Notes: generated by a model from the letters alone, not told the origin. 7,852 bases of DNA from Anaerolineales bacterium (GCA_011772595.1 WVZH01000343.1:29856-37707), one strand, 5' to 3'; counted from the first letter of the stretch, positions 1-6,564 are shown. Translations and numbers: made by a program.

Positions 1-506
1 GTGTGATTTTCGTTCGCTTTCGGCCGGGCGATGTCGATCTCCCGATGCGCTGTATTCACGTCGCCGCAAAAAATCACGGAGCGCCCTTCCTCCCGGAAGC
101 AGTTGCAGACCTCAAGCAGAGCTTCCTTGAAGGCCATCTTGAAAGGCACCCGGCTATGATCCCTACCGCCATTGGGAACGTAAACCGTAGCCAGCAGGAA
201 ATCATCGTAATCCACGAGGATCGCACGACCCTCCCGATCGTAAGCCTCAATCCCCAGTCCGATCTGAACCGAAACCGGTTCCCTGCGCGTATACAGCGCC
301 ACCCCGCTATATCCCTTGCGCTCTGCTGAAGCCCAATACACCTGGTATCCATCGGGTGCGACCAACTCGAGATCCAGTTGGTCAGGGTGCGCCTTCGTTT
401 CCTGGAGACAGAGCACATCCGGCGTTGTGTGCCGGAACCAATCCAGGAATCCCTTTTTCTGCACAGCGCGAACGCCGTTGACGTTCCAGGAGTAAAGTGT
501 CAACAT
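1..506 (-). CDS. xth: Exodeoxyribonuclease III, N-terminal part (cut by window edge)
   Basis: Base-excision-repair nuclease of the ExoIII/AP-endonuclease family, which cleaves at abasic sites and removes 3'-blocked ends in double-stranded DNA. I translated the minus strand from the ATG at 504-506 and obtained 168 residues without a stop. They begin MLTLYSWNVNGVRA and contain LCLQETK (metal-binding Glu36), VYVPNG (catalytic Tyr109) and FCGDVNTAHREID (Asp149 and Asn151). These are the landmarks of ExoIII, at nearly E. coli spacing. The family is usually about 250-270 residues, so roughly the last third, with the C-terminal Asp and His active-site residues, lies beyond base 1. A GGAG-type ribosome binding site precedes the start. 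The gene lies 77 nt downstream of the phosphatase gene on the same strand, with no obvious terminator between, so the two may be co-transcribed. Confidence 0.95.
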   Translation of the reverse strand, partial: MLTLYSWNVNGVRAVQKKGFLDWFRHTTPDVLCLQETKAHPDQLDLELVAPDGYQVYWASAERKGYSGVALYTRREPVSVQIGLGIEAYDREGRAILVDYDDFLLATVYVPNGGRDHSRVPFKMAFKEALLEVCNCFREEGRSVIFCGDVNTAHREIDIARPKANENH

Positions 507-583
507 TCCTGATGCTCTCCGTCCCTCGTGATCGCGCTCAATTGATTTTCACCCCGCTGTGGTCCTGCACATTCACGTCTCTC

Positions 584-1204
584 TTAACCGCTATCCTCAC
601 GCTTGACAAGATCCTCGAACTGTCTGAGTCTCGTCACTTGAGAGGGCATGATACGGATGAAGGGGCGCGAGTTGCGGATGCGCGCAATCGCCTCCTCGAG
701 GTCAAGACCCTGGCTCACAAAATAGGCAGCGGCCATCATCGGCGCGCGTCCGATCCCACCCGCACAGTGGATATACACCTTGCCGCCATCTCTGACGACC
801 TGATCGATGAACGCAGCCCCCGTGTTTAATTGTTCTAGGCTAGGGGGGTGATCATCGGCCGTGGGTAGGTGACAATAGCGCAACATGTCCAATCCATGCG
901 CGGCGTCGTCGAACTCGAGGCGCATGTTCAAGCTGGCGTTCACGCCATGCCGCTCCAACTTGCGTTTTCCCATCCTGCGATATTGCGGCCCAACGAAGAT
1001 TTGCGGCGCGATTCTCGTGTAGCGTATGGTGGGGATGCCGGTCACGAAGGTCGATCCTCGCACCAAGAACCAGAGCAAGGTCGTGCGCACGCCCTGCGTG
1101 CGCAGCCTGTGGCGCAAGATATCGGCCCCCTTGTTTATCAGACTCCAGATCCTCTCCATGCTGCCACCCACGGCCTTAGAGCTTACCACAATTACCGCTT
1201 CCAT
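584..1204 (-). CDS. Dual-specificity / tyrosine phosphatase family protein
   Basis: A 206-residue cytosolic protein of the Cys-dependent phosphatase superfamily. The signature loop is IHCAGGIGRAP, with nucleophile Cys147 and Arg153 in the HCx5R pattern. The acidic stretch TADDHPPS (Asp117/Asp118) supplies the likely general acid about 30 residues earlier, the spacing expected for compact dual-specificity phosphatases. Family knowledge supports dephosphorylation of phosphoproteins or phosphorylated small molecules; the substrate cannot be read from sequence. The conserved fold seems to start near residue 60 (TIRYTRIAPQIFVGP), so the first ~55 residues are an uncharacterised extension. The ATG at 1204 has an AAGGG ribosome site 9 nt upstream; a second in-frame ATG at 1159 with a weaker site is possible. 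The AAGGG is one arm of the 14-bp palindrome at 1206-1219, so initiation or transcription may be controlled there. The gene is divergent from the TrmB-ZIP operon. Confidence 0.88.
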   Translation of the reverse strand: MEAVIVVSSKAVGGSMERIWSLINKGADILRHRLRTQGVRTTLLWFLVRGSTFVTGIPTIRYTRIAPQIFVGPQYRRMGKRKLERHGVNASLNMRLEFDDAAHGLDMLRYCHLPTADDHPPSLEQLNTGAAFIDQVVRDGGKVYIHCAGGIGRAPMMAAAYFVSQGLDLEEAIARIRNSRPFIRIMPSQVTRLRQFEDLVKREDSG

Positions 1205-1205
1205 T

Positions 1206-1219
1206 TAAGGGATCCCTTA
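1206..1219. promoter_or_regulatory. 14-bp perfect palindrome, putative DtxR-type operator
   Basis: TAAGGGATCCCTTA is a perfect inverted repeat directly before the phosphatase start codon; its minus-strand left arm doubles as the AAGGG ribosome site. It matches the pattern WAGG-N4-CCTT also found twice upstream of the dtxR-feo operon. That it binds the DtxR-type protein is inference from this shared pattern and its intergenic place. It could instead act in RNA by masking the ribosome site. Confidence 0.45.
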
Positions 1220-1221
1220 TC

Positions 1222-1255
1222 CGCGTAGGGGCAATTCATGAATTGCCTCTACGCG
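1222..1255. repeat. 34-nt REP-like palindrome
   Basis: The left arm CGCGTAGGGGCAATTCA pairs with the right arm TGAATTGCCTCTACGCG, with a single mismatch (G1229 against T1248, a wobble pair on the plus-strand RNA) and no loop bases. I recall GTAGGGGCAATTC-type palindromes as dispersed repeats in Chloroflexota and cyanobacteria, which would make this a REP or MITE-type element; I could not check copy number. No T-tract follows on either strand, so a simple intrinsic terminator is unlikely. Confidence 0.6.
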
Positions 1256-1278
1256 CCTCGAATGGATATAAAGAAATC

Positions 1279-1308
1279 TTGACAAACCAGGACAGTTGTT
1301 AGTAAACT
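1279..1308 (+). promoter_or_regulatory. Sigma70-type promoter of the TrmB-ZIP operon
   Basis: A consensus -35 box TTGACA (1279-1284) is followed after 18 bp by TAAACT (1303-1308), a fair -10 box. Transcription would begin near 1315 and leave a leader of about 34 nt before the GTG at 1349. The -10 box lies inside the palindrome at 1298-1311, so protein bound there would block RNA polymerase. Confidence 0.65.
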
Positions 1309-1330
1309 AACTATTAGTGATTTTACTAAC
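1298..1330. promoter_or_regulatory. TTAGT/ACTAA operator cluster over the -10 region
   Basis: The first inverted repeat, GTTAGT-AA-ACTAAC (1298-1311), has perfect 6-bp arms. A second pair, TTAGT (1314-1318) and ACTAA (1325-1329), follows with a 6-nt gap. The 8-mer ACTAACTA occurs at 1306-1313 and again at 1325-1332, exactly 19 bp apart. The arrangement over the -10 box and start site is typical of a repressor site. Autoregulation by the TrmB-like protein made from this promoter is the simplest reading; a metal-responsive repressor acting in trans is also possible. The divergent phosphatase gene could be affected too. Confidence 0.55.
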
Positions 1331-1348
1331 TACTATCATGGAGGGATC

Positions 1349-2149
1349 GTGGATCTGCTTTCAGGATTGAATGAAATCGGCTTCACTGAATATGAAGCCA
1401 AGGTGTATTTGGCGCTGCTCTCCGACTATCCGGCCACCGGATACCAGGTCAGCAAGAACTCTGGCGTCCCGCGATCGATGGTCTACGAGACGTTGAGCCG
1501 CCTACACGCCCGTGGCGCCGTGCTTGAAGCCATCGAGGGACGCGCGACCCTTTATCGACCACTGCCCCCTCAGACGCTCCTCGACCGCTACGAAGAGCGG
1601 CGACAACAATTGATAACAGACCTGCGCGAAGAGCTGGAAGCCCATTACTCTTCGGCGAAGGAGAATTACGTCTGGTCGATCAGCGGAGAACAGGCCATTT
1701 TTTCCTACGCCGCACAGATGCTGCGCGGTGCAGAATCAGAAGCATTCCTCGTCATGACTGACCTGAGCGTAGACGCTCTACAGGATGAGATCGCGCAGGC
1801 CTCCGAGCGCGGCATCGCGATCAGCACCTTGCTGACCGGGGAGCGCGAATTGGACCTCGGACGAGTGGCTCGCCACCCTCCTCTCGAGAGTCAACTTCAG
1901 GAGTTGACCGAAACGCTGCTGATCGTCGTCGATCGGCGGGAAGCGCTAATCGCCGACATCAGCCATGAGGCCACGGCCACCATCACGGGCAATCGCAACC
2001 TGGTGCTCATCGCTCGCCAATTCGTCTGGATGGAACTTTTCACGCAACGCGTGCATGCACAACTTGGTCTCGAGCTACTCGAGCGACTCGACCCGGAGGA
2101 TCGGCAGATCTTTGAGAGTCTCTCACAACACGAAGGTATTGCGGGATGA
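1349..2149 (+). CDS. TrmB-like winged-helix transcriptional regulator
   Basis: A 266-residue DNA-binding protein. Residues 1-72 form the TrmB-type winged helix (LNEIGFTEYEAKVYLALL, then VSKNSGVPRSMVYETLSRLHARG, then a wing ending ATLYRPLPP). A charged helical segment at about 75-105 looks like a dimerising coiled coil. Residues 107-235 form an alpha/beta effector domain like the C-terminal part of bacterial TrmB proteins. Characterised TrmB proteins sense sugars, but this one precedes a metal importer, so it may respond to metal or redox state; no clear metal-binding cluster is visible. The GTG start is chosen because GGAGG lies just upstream (1340-1344) and the homology begins immediately. 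Its TGA overlaps the ATG of the next gene (ATGA at 2146-2149), indicating translational coupling. It is probably autoregulated through the palindromes at 1298-1330. Confidence 0.85.
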   Translation: MDLLSGLNEIGFTEYEAKVYLALLSDYPATGYQVSKNSGVPRSMVYETLSRLHARGAVLEAIEGRATLYRPLPPQTLLDRYEERRQQLITDLREELEAHYSSAKENYVWSISGEQAIFSYAAQMLRGAESEAFLVMTDLSVDALQDEIAQASERGIAISTLLTGERELDLGRVARHPPLESQLQELTETLLIVVDRREALIADISHEATATITGNRNLVLIARQFVWMELFTQRVHAQLGLELLERLDPEDRQIFESLSQHEGIAG

Positions 2150-2895
2150 CGAACTCGCTCAACGAGACCATCATCGCAGCCACTCTCACCGTACTGGCAA
2201 ACGGGCTGGGCGGTCTGCCCTTCGTATTTATTCGACATTTGCCAGATCGGTTTGCCCAGCTTGGCTGGGCCGCGGCCGGTGGTTTGATGCTCTCCGCCTC
2301 GGTCTTCAATCTGATCATCCCGGGTCTCACCCACGGAGGCATCACGCCGGTTGCGGCTGGCGTCTTGCTCGGCGCACTGCTGATGATCTACACCTCATGG
2401 CGACTGGAACGCAACAAATTAAACCTCCCCGGAGTTTCTATCACCGGCTCGCGTCGTATCATCCTCGTCCTGGTCACCATGTTCATCCATAGTTTCCCAG
2501 AAGGACTGGCATTGGGCGTGGCTTACGGCTCCGGGGAAGCAAGACTCGGCATTCTGATAGCGATCGCCATCGCCATACACAACATCCCGGAGGGTACTGC
2601 CGTCGCCTTACCACTGCGCGCCGAGGGTGAGAGCGGCTGGAAATGCGTTTTATGGGCGATTTTCTCTGGGGTGCCCCAGCTTCTTGCCGCCGTCCCTGCC
2701 TACCTGGCCGTGGTCAATTTTCGCCCGTTGCTACCTTACGCCTTTGGATTCGCCGCAGGCGCGATGATCTTCCTGGTGATAGAAGAGATGATCCCCGAGA
2801 GCAGAGCCAATGAAAGACAACGCCGTTCCAGCGCCGTCGCGGGCATGACAGGCTTTCTGACAATGATGGTGCTTCAGAATGTGCTGGAGTTCTAA
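2146..2895 (+). CDS. ZIP family divalent metal importer (GufA/ZupT-like)
   Basis: A 249-residue integral membrane protein with about eight hydrophobic helices. The metal-binding motifs are HSFPEG (His115-Gly120, fourth helix) and HNIPEG (His145-Gly150, fifth helix), which form the binuclear transport site of ZIP carriers. IEEMIPES (Glu213/Glu214) near the seventh helix is also conserved in the family. ZIP proteins move Zn2+, and in some members Fe2+, Mn2+ or other divalent ions, into the cytoplasm; the ion cannot be decided here. The loop between helices 3 and 4 (about 88-103) is short and lacks the His-rich stretch of many ZIPs. The gene is coupled to the TrmB-like regulator by an ATGA overlap. 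Its TAA (2893-2895) overlaps the stop of the convergent kinase gene, leaving no room for a terminator between them. Confidence 0.93.
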   Translation: MTNSLNETIIAATLTVLANGLGGLPFVFIRHLPDRFAQLGWAAAGGLMLSASVFNLIIPGLTHGGITPVAAGVLLGALLMIYTSWRLERNKLNLPGVSITGSRRIILVLVTMFIHSFPEGLALGVAYGSGEARLGILIAIAIAIHNIPEGTAVALPLRAEGESGWKCVLWAIFSGVPQLLAAVPAYLAVVNFRPLLPYAFGFAAGAMIFLVIEEMIPESRANERQRRSSAVAGMTGFLTMMVLQNVLEF

Positions 2896-3920
2896 TAGTT
2901 GTCGGACAACAACCCGGAGGCTCTCTCGACAAGGGACAAGCGGTAAGCAGGGGACAACCATCCATTGCGGGCGATGCGAAGCGTACTCGATGCCTGGTGG
3001 AATCGGGCTCGCTCCATCAAGGGCCCCCGCGCCTCATGCGTAGGCAAGGAAGCACAATAGCGCGCCTGTAACACATTGACCGCTTGTGCGACCTCTTCAA
3101 GATTTCCTCCGTGATCCGTTATGCCATGTGAAACCTCCGCCAACAAACGCCCTACATCGGCGGCGGGATCCGTCACCTTGGCACGCTCCCAATCGATAGC
3201 CACAATACCCCCCTCAGGTGGAAAGATGAAGTTTGTTGTCGTCGTGTCGCCATGGTTAAAGACCGGGACGTAGGTCGTCATCCGAGAGTTGGCTGCCCAG
3301 TGATCGATAAGCCGTGAGAGATTTCTTCGTCGAAACGGTCGTCGCTTCAAAACACCGTATTTGCTCAAGTTGCGGAGATACTTGTGCGCCTGCGCAATCG
3401 CACGTTCGAAATCGGAAGCCTCATCCGGTTTGGCACTCAACCTATGCAGCGATGCCAGGATATCAGCCGTCTTCTCCAACGCTGGCAGCAGCGTTCCCGG
3501 GTGACTTCGGCGAATGGCAATGATATCCTCCAGAGTAAGTCCCGGCACATATTCAAATAGTAGCACCCCACGCCAAACCGCCAGTGGCGCGACGGCCCTC
3601 ATCCCCTCGCGGTCCAACCCCAGTTGGCGCGCATTTTGGGTTTGGTCGTACTCACGGCGGGCATACTTCCCGGCCCCGGCACCCGTCTTCGCCCCAAAAA
3701 ACTTGGCCACGACGGCCCAGTTCGTCTCGACCTCTCGGTAAATGTACGCAGCAGACGAGAGCCTGGCGACTTTCCAGCTCACGGGAGAACCTACACCACC
3801 CCAAACCTCCGCAGCCAAGTACGCTTCCAGTTCCTCCGTTCCGCGTGGGGTAAACCAATCCCCAAGCACCACCCCGGGGTCGTAGGAGGGAGGCCCGATC
3901 TCTTGTATCTCCATGTTCAT
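2892..3920 (-). CDS. APH/choline-kinase-fold small-molecule kinase
   Basis: A soluble phosphotransferase of the aminoglycoside phosphotransferase superfamily, 342 residues from the chosen start. Visible motifs are AVVAKFFG (ATP-binding Lys73), a following helix with Glu90 (REYDQTQNA), the hinge-like LLFEYVPGLTLEDI (about 120-133), the catalytic loop FNHGDTTTTNFIF (Asp225, Asn230) and the metal-binding IDWERAKVTDPAADVGR (Asp243). The fold phosphorylates hydroxyls of small molecules such as choline, sugars or antibiotics; the substrate here is unknown and resistance should not be assumed. The ATG at 3920 is preferred because AAGG stands 8 nt upstream. The frame stays open to an ATG at 4016, overlapping the FeoC-like gene by 26 nt, which would add a poorly structured 32-residue leader. 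It is last in the dtxR-feo operon and ends tail to tail with the ZIP gene. Confidence 0.85.
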   Translation of the reverse strand: MNMEIQEIGPPSYDPGVVLGDWFTPRGTEELEAYLAAEVWGGVGSPVSWKVARLSSAAYIYREVETNWAVVAKFFGAKTGAGAGKYARREYDQTQNARQLGLDREGMRAVAPLAVWRGVLLFEYVPGLTLEDIIAIRRSHPGTLLPALEKTADILASLHRLSAKPDEASDFERAIAQAHKYLRNLSKYGVLKRRPFRRRNLSRLIDHWAANSRMTTYVPVFNHGDTTTTNFIFPPEGGIVAIDWERAKVTDPAADVGRLLAEVSHGITDHGGNLEEVAQAVNVLQARYCASLPTHEARGPLMERARFHQASSTLRIARNGWLSPAYRLSLVERASGLLSDNY

Positions 3921-3990
3921 CTGTAGGACCTTTTCCATTCGGTGGCGTGTGGTCAGGTCCAGGGACCCGTGTGGATAGGCGGCCGACGGC

Positions 3991-4266
3991 CTATGTCTTT
4001 CCTTCCACGCTCTCATTAAAGTCTAACGTCATTTCGGAGGCGAGGGAAAAAGTTCTGTGAGAAGATTTGAGGCACAGGCACTTGGCACGCATGGGGCAAG
4101 AGTCACAGATCCTCGCGCCATTCACCTCCACCAGTCTCCCCACCCGAACCAGGAGCTCTAGCATGCCCTCCACGACGGCTGGCTCCTTCCCCAATCGCTT
4201 GGAGACATCCTGAAAATATAACGTGTTGCGCGTCCGCCCAAATTCATCCAGAATATCACCCAACAT
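3991..4266 (-). CDS. feoC: FeoC-like winged-helix protein with Cys cluster
   Basis: A 91-residue cytosolic protein. Residues 1-50 match a small winged helix (MLGDILDEFGR, then VSKRLGKEPAVVEGMLELLVRVGRLVEV). They are followed by ICDSCPMRAKCLCL with Cys54, Cys57, Cys63 and Cys65. E. coli FeoC is likewise a winged helix of about 80 residues carrying four cysteines after the wing that can bind an Fe-S cluster. FeoC partners FeoB and may protect it from proteolysis or act as a redox or iron sensor. The ~25-residue tail after the cysteines (to FNESVEGKT) is unlike enterobacterial FeoC. The frame is open upstream to 4452, but that part overlaps the permease in another frame. The ATG at 4266, with GGAGG 4 nt upstream, is the sensible start. 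It begins 47 nt after the permease stop. I see the homology by pattern only. Confidence 0.82.
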   Translation of the reverse strand: MLGDILDEFGRTRNTLYFQDVSKRLGKEPAVVEGMLELLVRVGRLVEVNGARICDSCPMRAKCLCLKSSHRTFSLASEMTLDFNESVEGKT

Positions 4267-4313
4267 GCGCCCTCCGCACGACCCTCCCGCTTCGCTCGCA
4301 CCTTTGAAAATCG

Positions 4314-6011
4314 CTATGCATACCCAAGGAGTCTGCCTACCTGGAACACGATGACCGCCATGGCCCAAGCCACAGCGGACTGCCAGAGTGCGGCGATGGC
4401 GGCCCATTTCCAACCGAATTCGCCGCGAATGGTGCCTAGTGTCGCAACGCACGGCACATAGAGCAAGACGAACACCAGAAACGCCAAAGCCGAGAGTGGC
4501 GTGAACTCTCGCTTCAGCGCGCGCCGAAGAGCCGTGTCCTCCACCCCTTCTTCTCCCTCATCGAAGAGGGCCACACCCGGGGTCAAGACTTCGAGGAATT
4601 CTTTCCCGGCCTCGACGGTGGCCTCGAGGAAACCACCCCCGATACCCACCAACTCCTCACCGAATGTGAAGGAGGCTTCAGCCGGCAAACCCCTTTCCTC
4701 ACCGACGTAGATTTGCGACATGGTCGACACGACGACCTCTTTAGCCACCAACCCGGATAGGAGCGCACCCGTTGTTTCCCAACTTCCAAAACCCGCCGGT
4801 CGAAGTATCGGTGCAAGTGTTGCGCTTATCCTGGCAAACCAGCTTCCGCTCAAATCCGGACTACCCAGCGGCAAGTTCAGCAAGGCCCAAATCACCACGG
4901 AAGCCAGCAGGATGACGGTTCCGGCATTACGGATGAAGGAGCCTGTTCGATGTGAGACCTGGATCCAAAGGTTACGCAAGGAGGGAAAACTGTATCGCGG
5001 CAACTCCATCACGAAAGTAGAAGCGCCCCAACCTTTCAAGAACGTGCGCGAGAATAAGACGCCAACGACCGCGGCAACGAGTATACCCAGTGCGTACAAT
5101 CCCCAGATAACCAAGTTCGCACGACGGCCGAAGAACGCCAATCCGAAGACGACATAAACCGGCAAGCGTGCCGAGCATGACATCAACGGAATGAGCATCG
5201 CCGTCAGGATGCGATCACGACGATTCTCCAGGGTGCGCGTAGCATAGATCGCAGGCACAGCGCAACCGAATCCGAGGACCAACGGTACGAAGCTCTTGCC
5301 ATGCAAGCCAAGTAAACTCATGAAGCGATCCATCACGACGGCAGCGCGCGCGAGGTAACCGCTGTCCTCCAGAAGGCCGATGAAGAGAAAGAGCATAAAA
5401 AGTCCGGGGAGGAACACCAAGACCCCGCCCACCCCCACGATCACCCCATCGAGAAGCAACCCGCGTAACCACGCGGGAGCATTGAGCAGCCTCAACAAGA
5501 ACGCGGTCCCGCGCGTGATAGGACCGCCGAACACCGCATCGATCCAATCCAGGTAGGGAGCGGAGACATTCACGACCAGATTGAAGACCAGGTACATGAC
5601 GAGGAAAAAAATCGGGACGCTCAGCCAGGGATGGGTCACAACCCGGTCGACGCGCTCAGAGAGCGTGACCGGTGGTTCCGGTGGTTTCGAGAGCACGTCA
5701 GCGACGACTCGGCTCACGAAAGTGTAGCGCCGATCCGCGATGGCAATCTCCACGCCATCCGGTGCTGTCAGCGCCAGACGTTGCGCGCTCGCCTGCGCTT
5801 GGCGCAGCACTTCTAGACCCCCATGCGTGGCTCTCACCCTCTCTGTGAGGTCCTTCTCTCCTTCAAGCAGTTTAATCGCCAGCCAGCGCGCATCGAAGAC
5901 CGCGGCAATCTCGGGCTGTTGTAGGATGGCGTCCGTGATGCGCGAGAGCTCCGCCTCGATCTTCTCACCGTAGTCGATCTTAAATTGGTTATGCTGGTTC
6001 GGGAAGACCAA
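4314..6011 (-). CDS. feoB: Ferrous iron transporter FeoB, helical and membrane part (separate ORF)
   Basis: The membrane permease of the Feo Fe2+ importer, encoded apart from its G domain. Residues 1-105 correspond to the GDI/helical linker (FKIDYGEKIEAEL, WLAIKLLEGEKDL). The Gate-containing membrane region then runs from about 128 to the end. Conserved FeoB motifs are LGFGCAVPA (Cys250), RTLENRRDRILT, PLMSCSARLPVY (Cys279), GLVAKEVVVSTMSQIY and LLYVPCVATLGTIRGEF (Cys521). An acidic loop of about 65 residues (about 437-502) separates the last two. The start is a TTG 2 nt after the stop of the G-domain ORF, in a different frame, with GGAG 11 nt upstream; no better start precedes the conserved region. 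No expected domain is missing across the two ORFs, so this looks like a working split protein. A single-base error in one intact gene remains possible. Confidence 0.92.
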   Translation of the reverse strand: MVFPNQHNQFKIDYGEKIEAELSRITDAILQQPEIAAVFDARWLAIKLLEGEKDLTERVRATHGGLEVLRQAQASAQRLALTAPDGVEIAIADRRYTFVSRVVADVLSKPPEPPVTLSERVDRVVTHPWLSVPIFFLVMYLVFNLVVNVSAPYLDWIDAVFGGPITRGTAFLLRLLNAPAWLRGLLLDGVIVGVGGVLVFLPGLFMLFLFIGLLEDSGYLARAAVVMDRFMSLLGLHGKSFVPLVLGFGCAVPAIYATRTLENRRDRILTAMLIPLMSCSARLPVYVVFGLAFFGRRANLVIWGLYALGILVAAVVGVLFSRTFLKGWGASTFVMELPRYSFPSLRNLWIQVSHRTGSFIRNAGTVILLASVVIWALLNLPLGSPDLSGSWFARISATLAPILRPAGFGSWETTGALLSGLVAKEVVVSTMSQIYVGEERGLPAEASFTFGEELVGIGGGFLEATVEAGKEFLEVLTPGVALFDEGEEGVEDTALRRALKREFTPLSALAFLVFVLLYVPCVATLGTIRGEFGWKWAAIAALWQSAVAWAMAVIVFQVGRLLGYA

Positions 6012-6013
6012 GA

Positions 6014-6544
6014 TTAGATCTGCTCCAGCTCGATGGTACGCGCACGCTCCACGGCGACATTCGCGATGGCGTCCTTGAGCCCTTCAAGCCCTTCATCTCG
6101 AGTGGCGACCATGGGGACAACGGGCGCACCGCCCAAATGCGCAGAAAGCGCATCGACGTCAACCTGATAACCGAGCGCTTCTGCTCTATCGATCATGTTG
6201 ACGGCCAAAATCAATCTAGCTTGTAACTCCAGGATCTGCACGACGAGATAGAGGTTGCGCTCCAGATTGCAAGCATCCACGACCACAACGACGGCCTCCG
6301 GTTCATCCCAAAGGATGAAATCCCGGGCGATGACCTCTTCAGTCGAGTATGCCGTCAGGCTGTACGTGCCGGGAAGGTCGATCACCTCAACCTCATGACC
6401 ACGATGGCGGAAGGAACCAGATTTGCACTCGACGGTCTTTCCCGGCCAGTTGCCGACATGCTGTCTCGACCCAGTAAGTGCGTTGAACACGGTGGTTTTC
6501 CCGGCATTGGGGTTGCCCGCCAGTGCAACCCTAAGCTCCGCCAT
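6014..6544 (-). CDS. feoB: FeoB small G protein (GTPase domain as separate ORF)
   Basis: A 176-residue cytosolic GTPase equal to the N-terminal domain of FeoB, which binds and hydrolyses GTP to drive or regulate Fe2+ uptake through the membrane part. All G motifs are present: GNPNAGKT (10-17), the switch-I threonine in PGKTVE (Thr37), DLPG (56-59), NMID (116-119) and ATR (147-149). It ends just after the G5 helix with ARTIELEQI and a TAA, where ordinary FeoB continues into the GDI domain. The ATG at 6544 is preferred because GGAG lies 8 nt upstream. The frame also opens with a TTG at 6568 that overlaps the feoA stop (TTGA), adding 8 residues. The permease ORF begins 2 nt after the stop, so reinitiation would keep the two products near equal amounts. 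Confidence 0.92.
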   Translation of the reverse strand: MAELRVALAGNPNAGKTTVFNALTGSRQHVGNWPGKTVECKSGSFRHRGHEVEVIDLPGTYSLTAYSTEEVIARDFILWDEPEAVVVVVDACNLERNLYLVVQILELQARLILAVNMIDRAEALGYQVDVDALSAHLGGAPVVPMVATRDEGLEGLKDAIANVAVERARTIELEQI

Positions 6545-6552
6545 GGGTTCGT

Positions 6553-6556
6553 CTCC
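6553..6556 (-). promoter_or_regulatory. Ribosome binding site deciding the FeoB G-protein start
   Basis: GGAG on the minus strand, 8 nt before the ATG at 6544, with no comparable site before the upstream TTG at 6568. It lies downstream of the feoA stop codon, so the G protein can be initiated independently. Confidence 0.6.
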
Positions 6557-6564
6557 ACGTTCTC

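Noticed and set aside
74..418. Minus-strand frame of 114 residues, and the plus-strand frame at 3-329
   Set aside because: Both overlap the exonuclease III frame, which has unmistakable motifs through this whole stretch; neither resembles a protein.
1222..1255. Intrinsic terminator
   Set aside because: The stem is strong, but no T-run follows on either strand and the element lies upstream of both divergent genes, where no transcript needs to end.
2892..4016. Aminoglycoside resistance gene
   Set aside because: Only general kinase-fold motifs are visible; the neighbours are iron-transport genes and nothing points to an antibiotic substrate or to mobility.
4267..4452. N-terminal extension of the FeoC-like frame
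   Set aside because: It overlaps the conserved end of the FeoB permease in another frame and has no fold-like sequence; the ATG at 4266 has its own ribosome site.
6009..6020. Programmed ribosomal frameshift joining the FeoB halves
   Set aside because: No slippery heptamer or downstream stem is evident at the junction; termination and reinitiation at the TTG explains the layout more simply.
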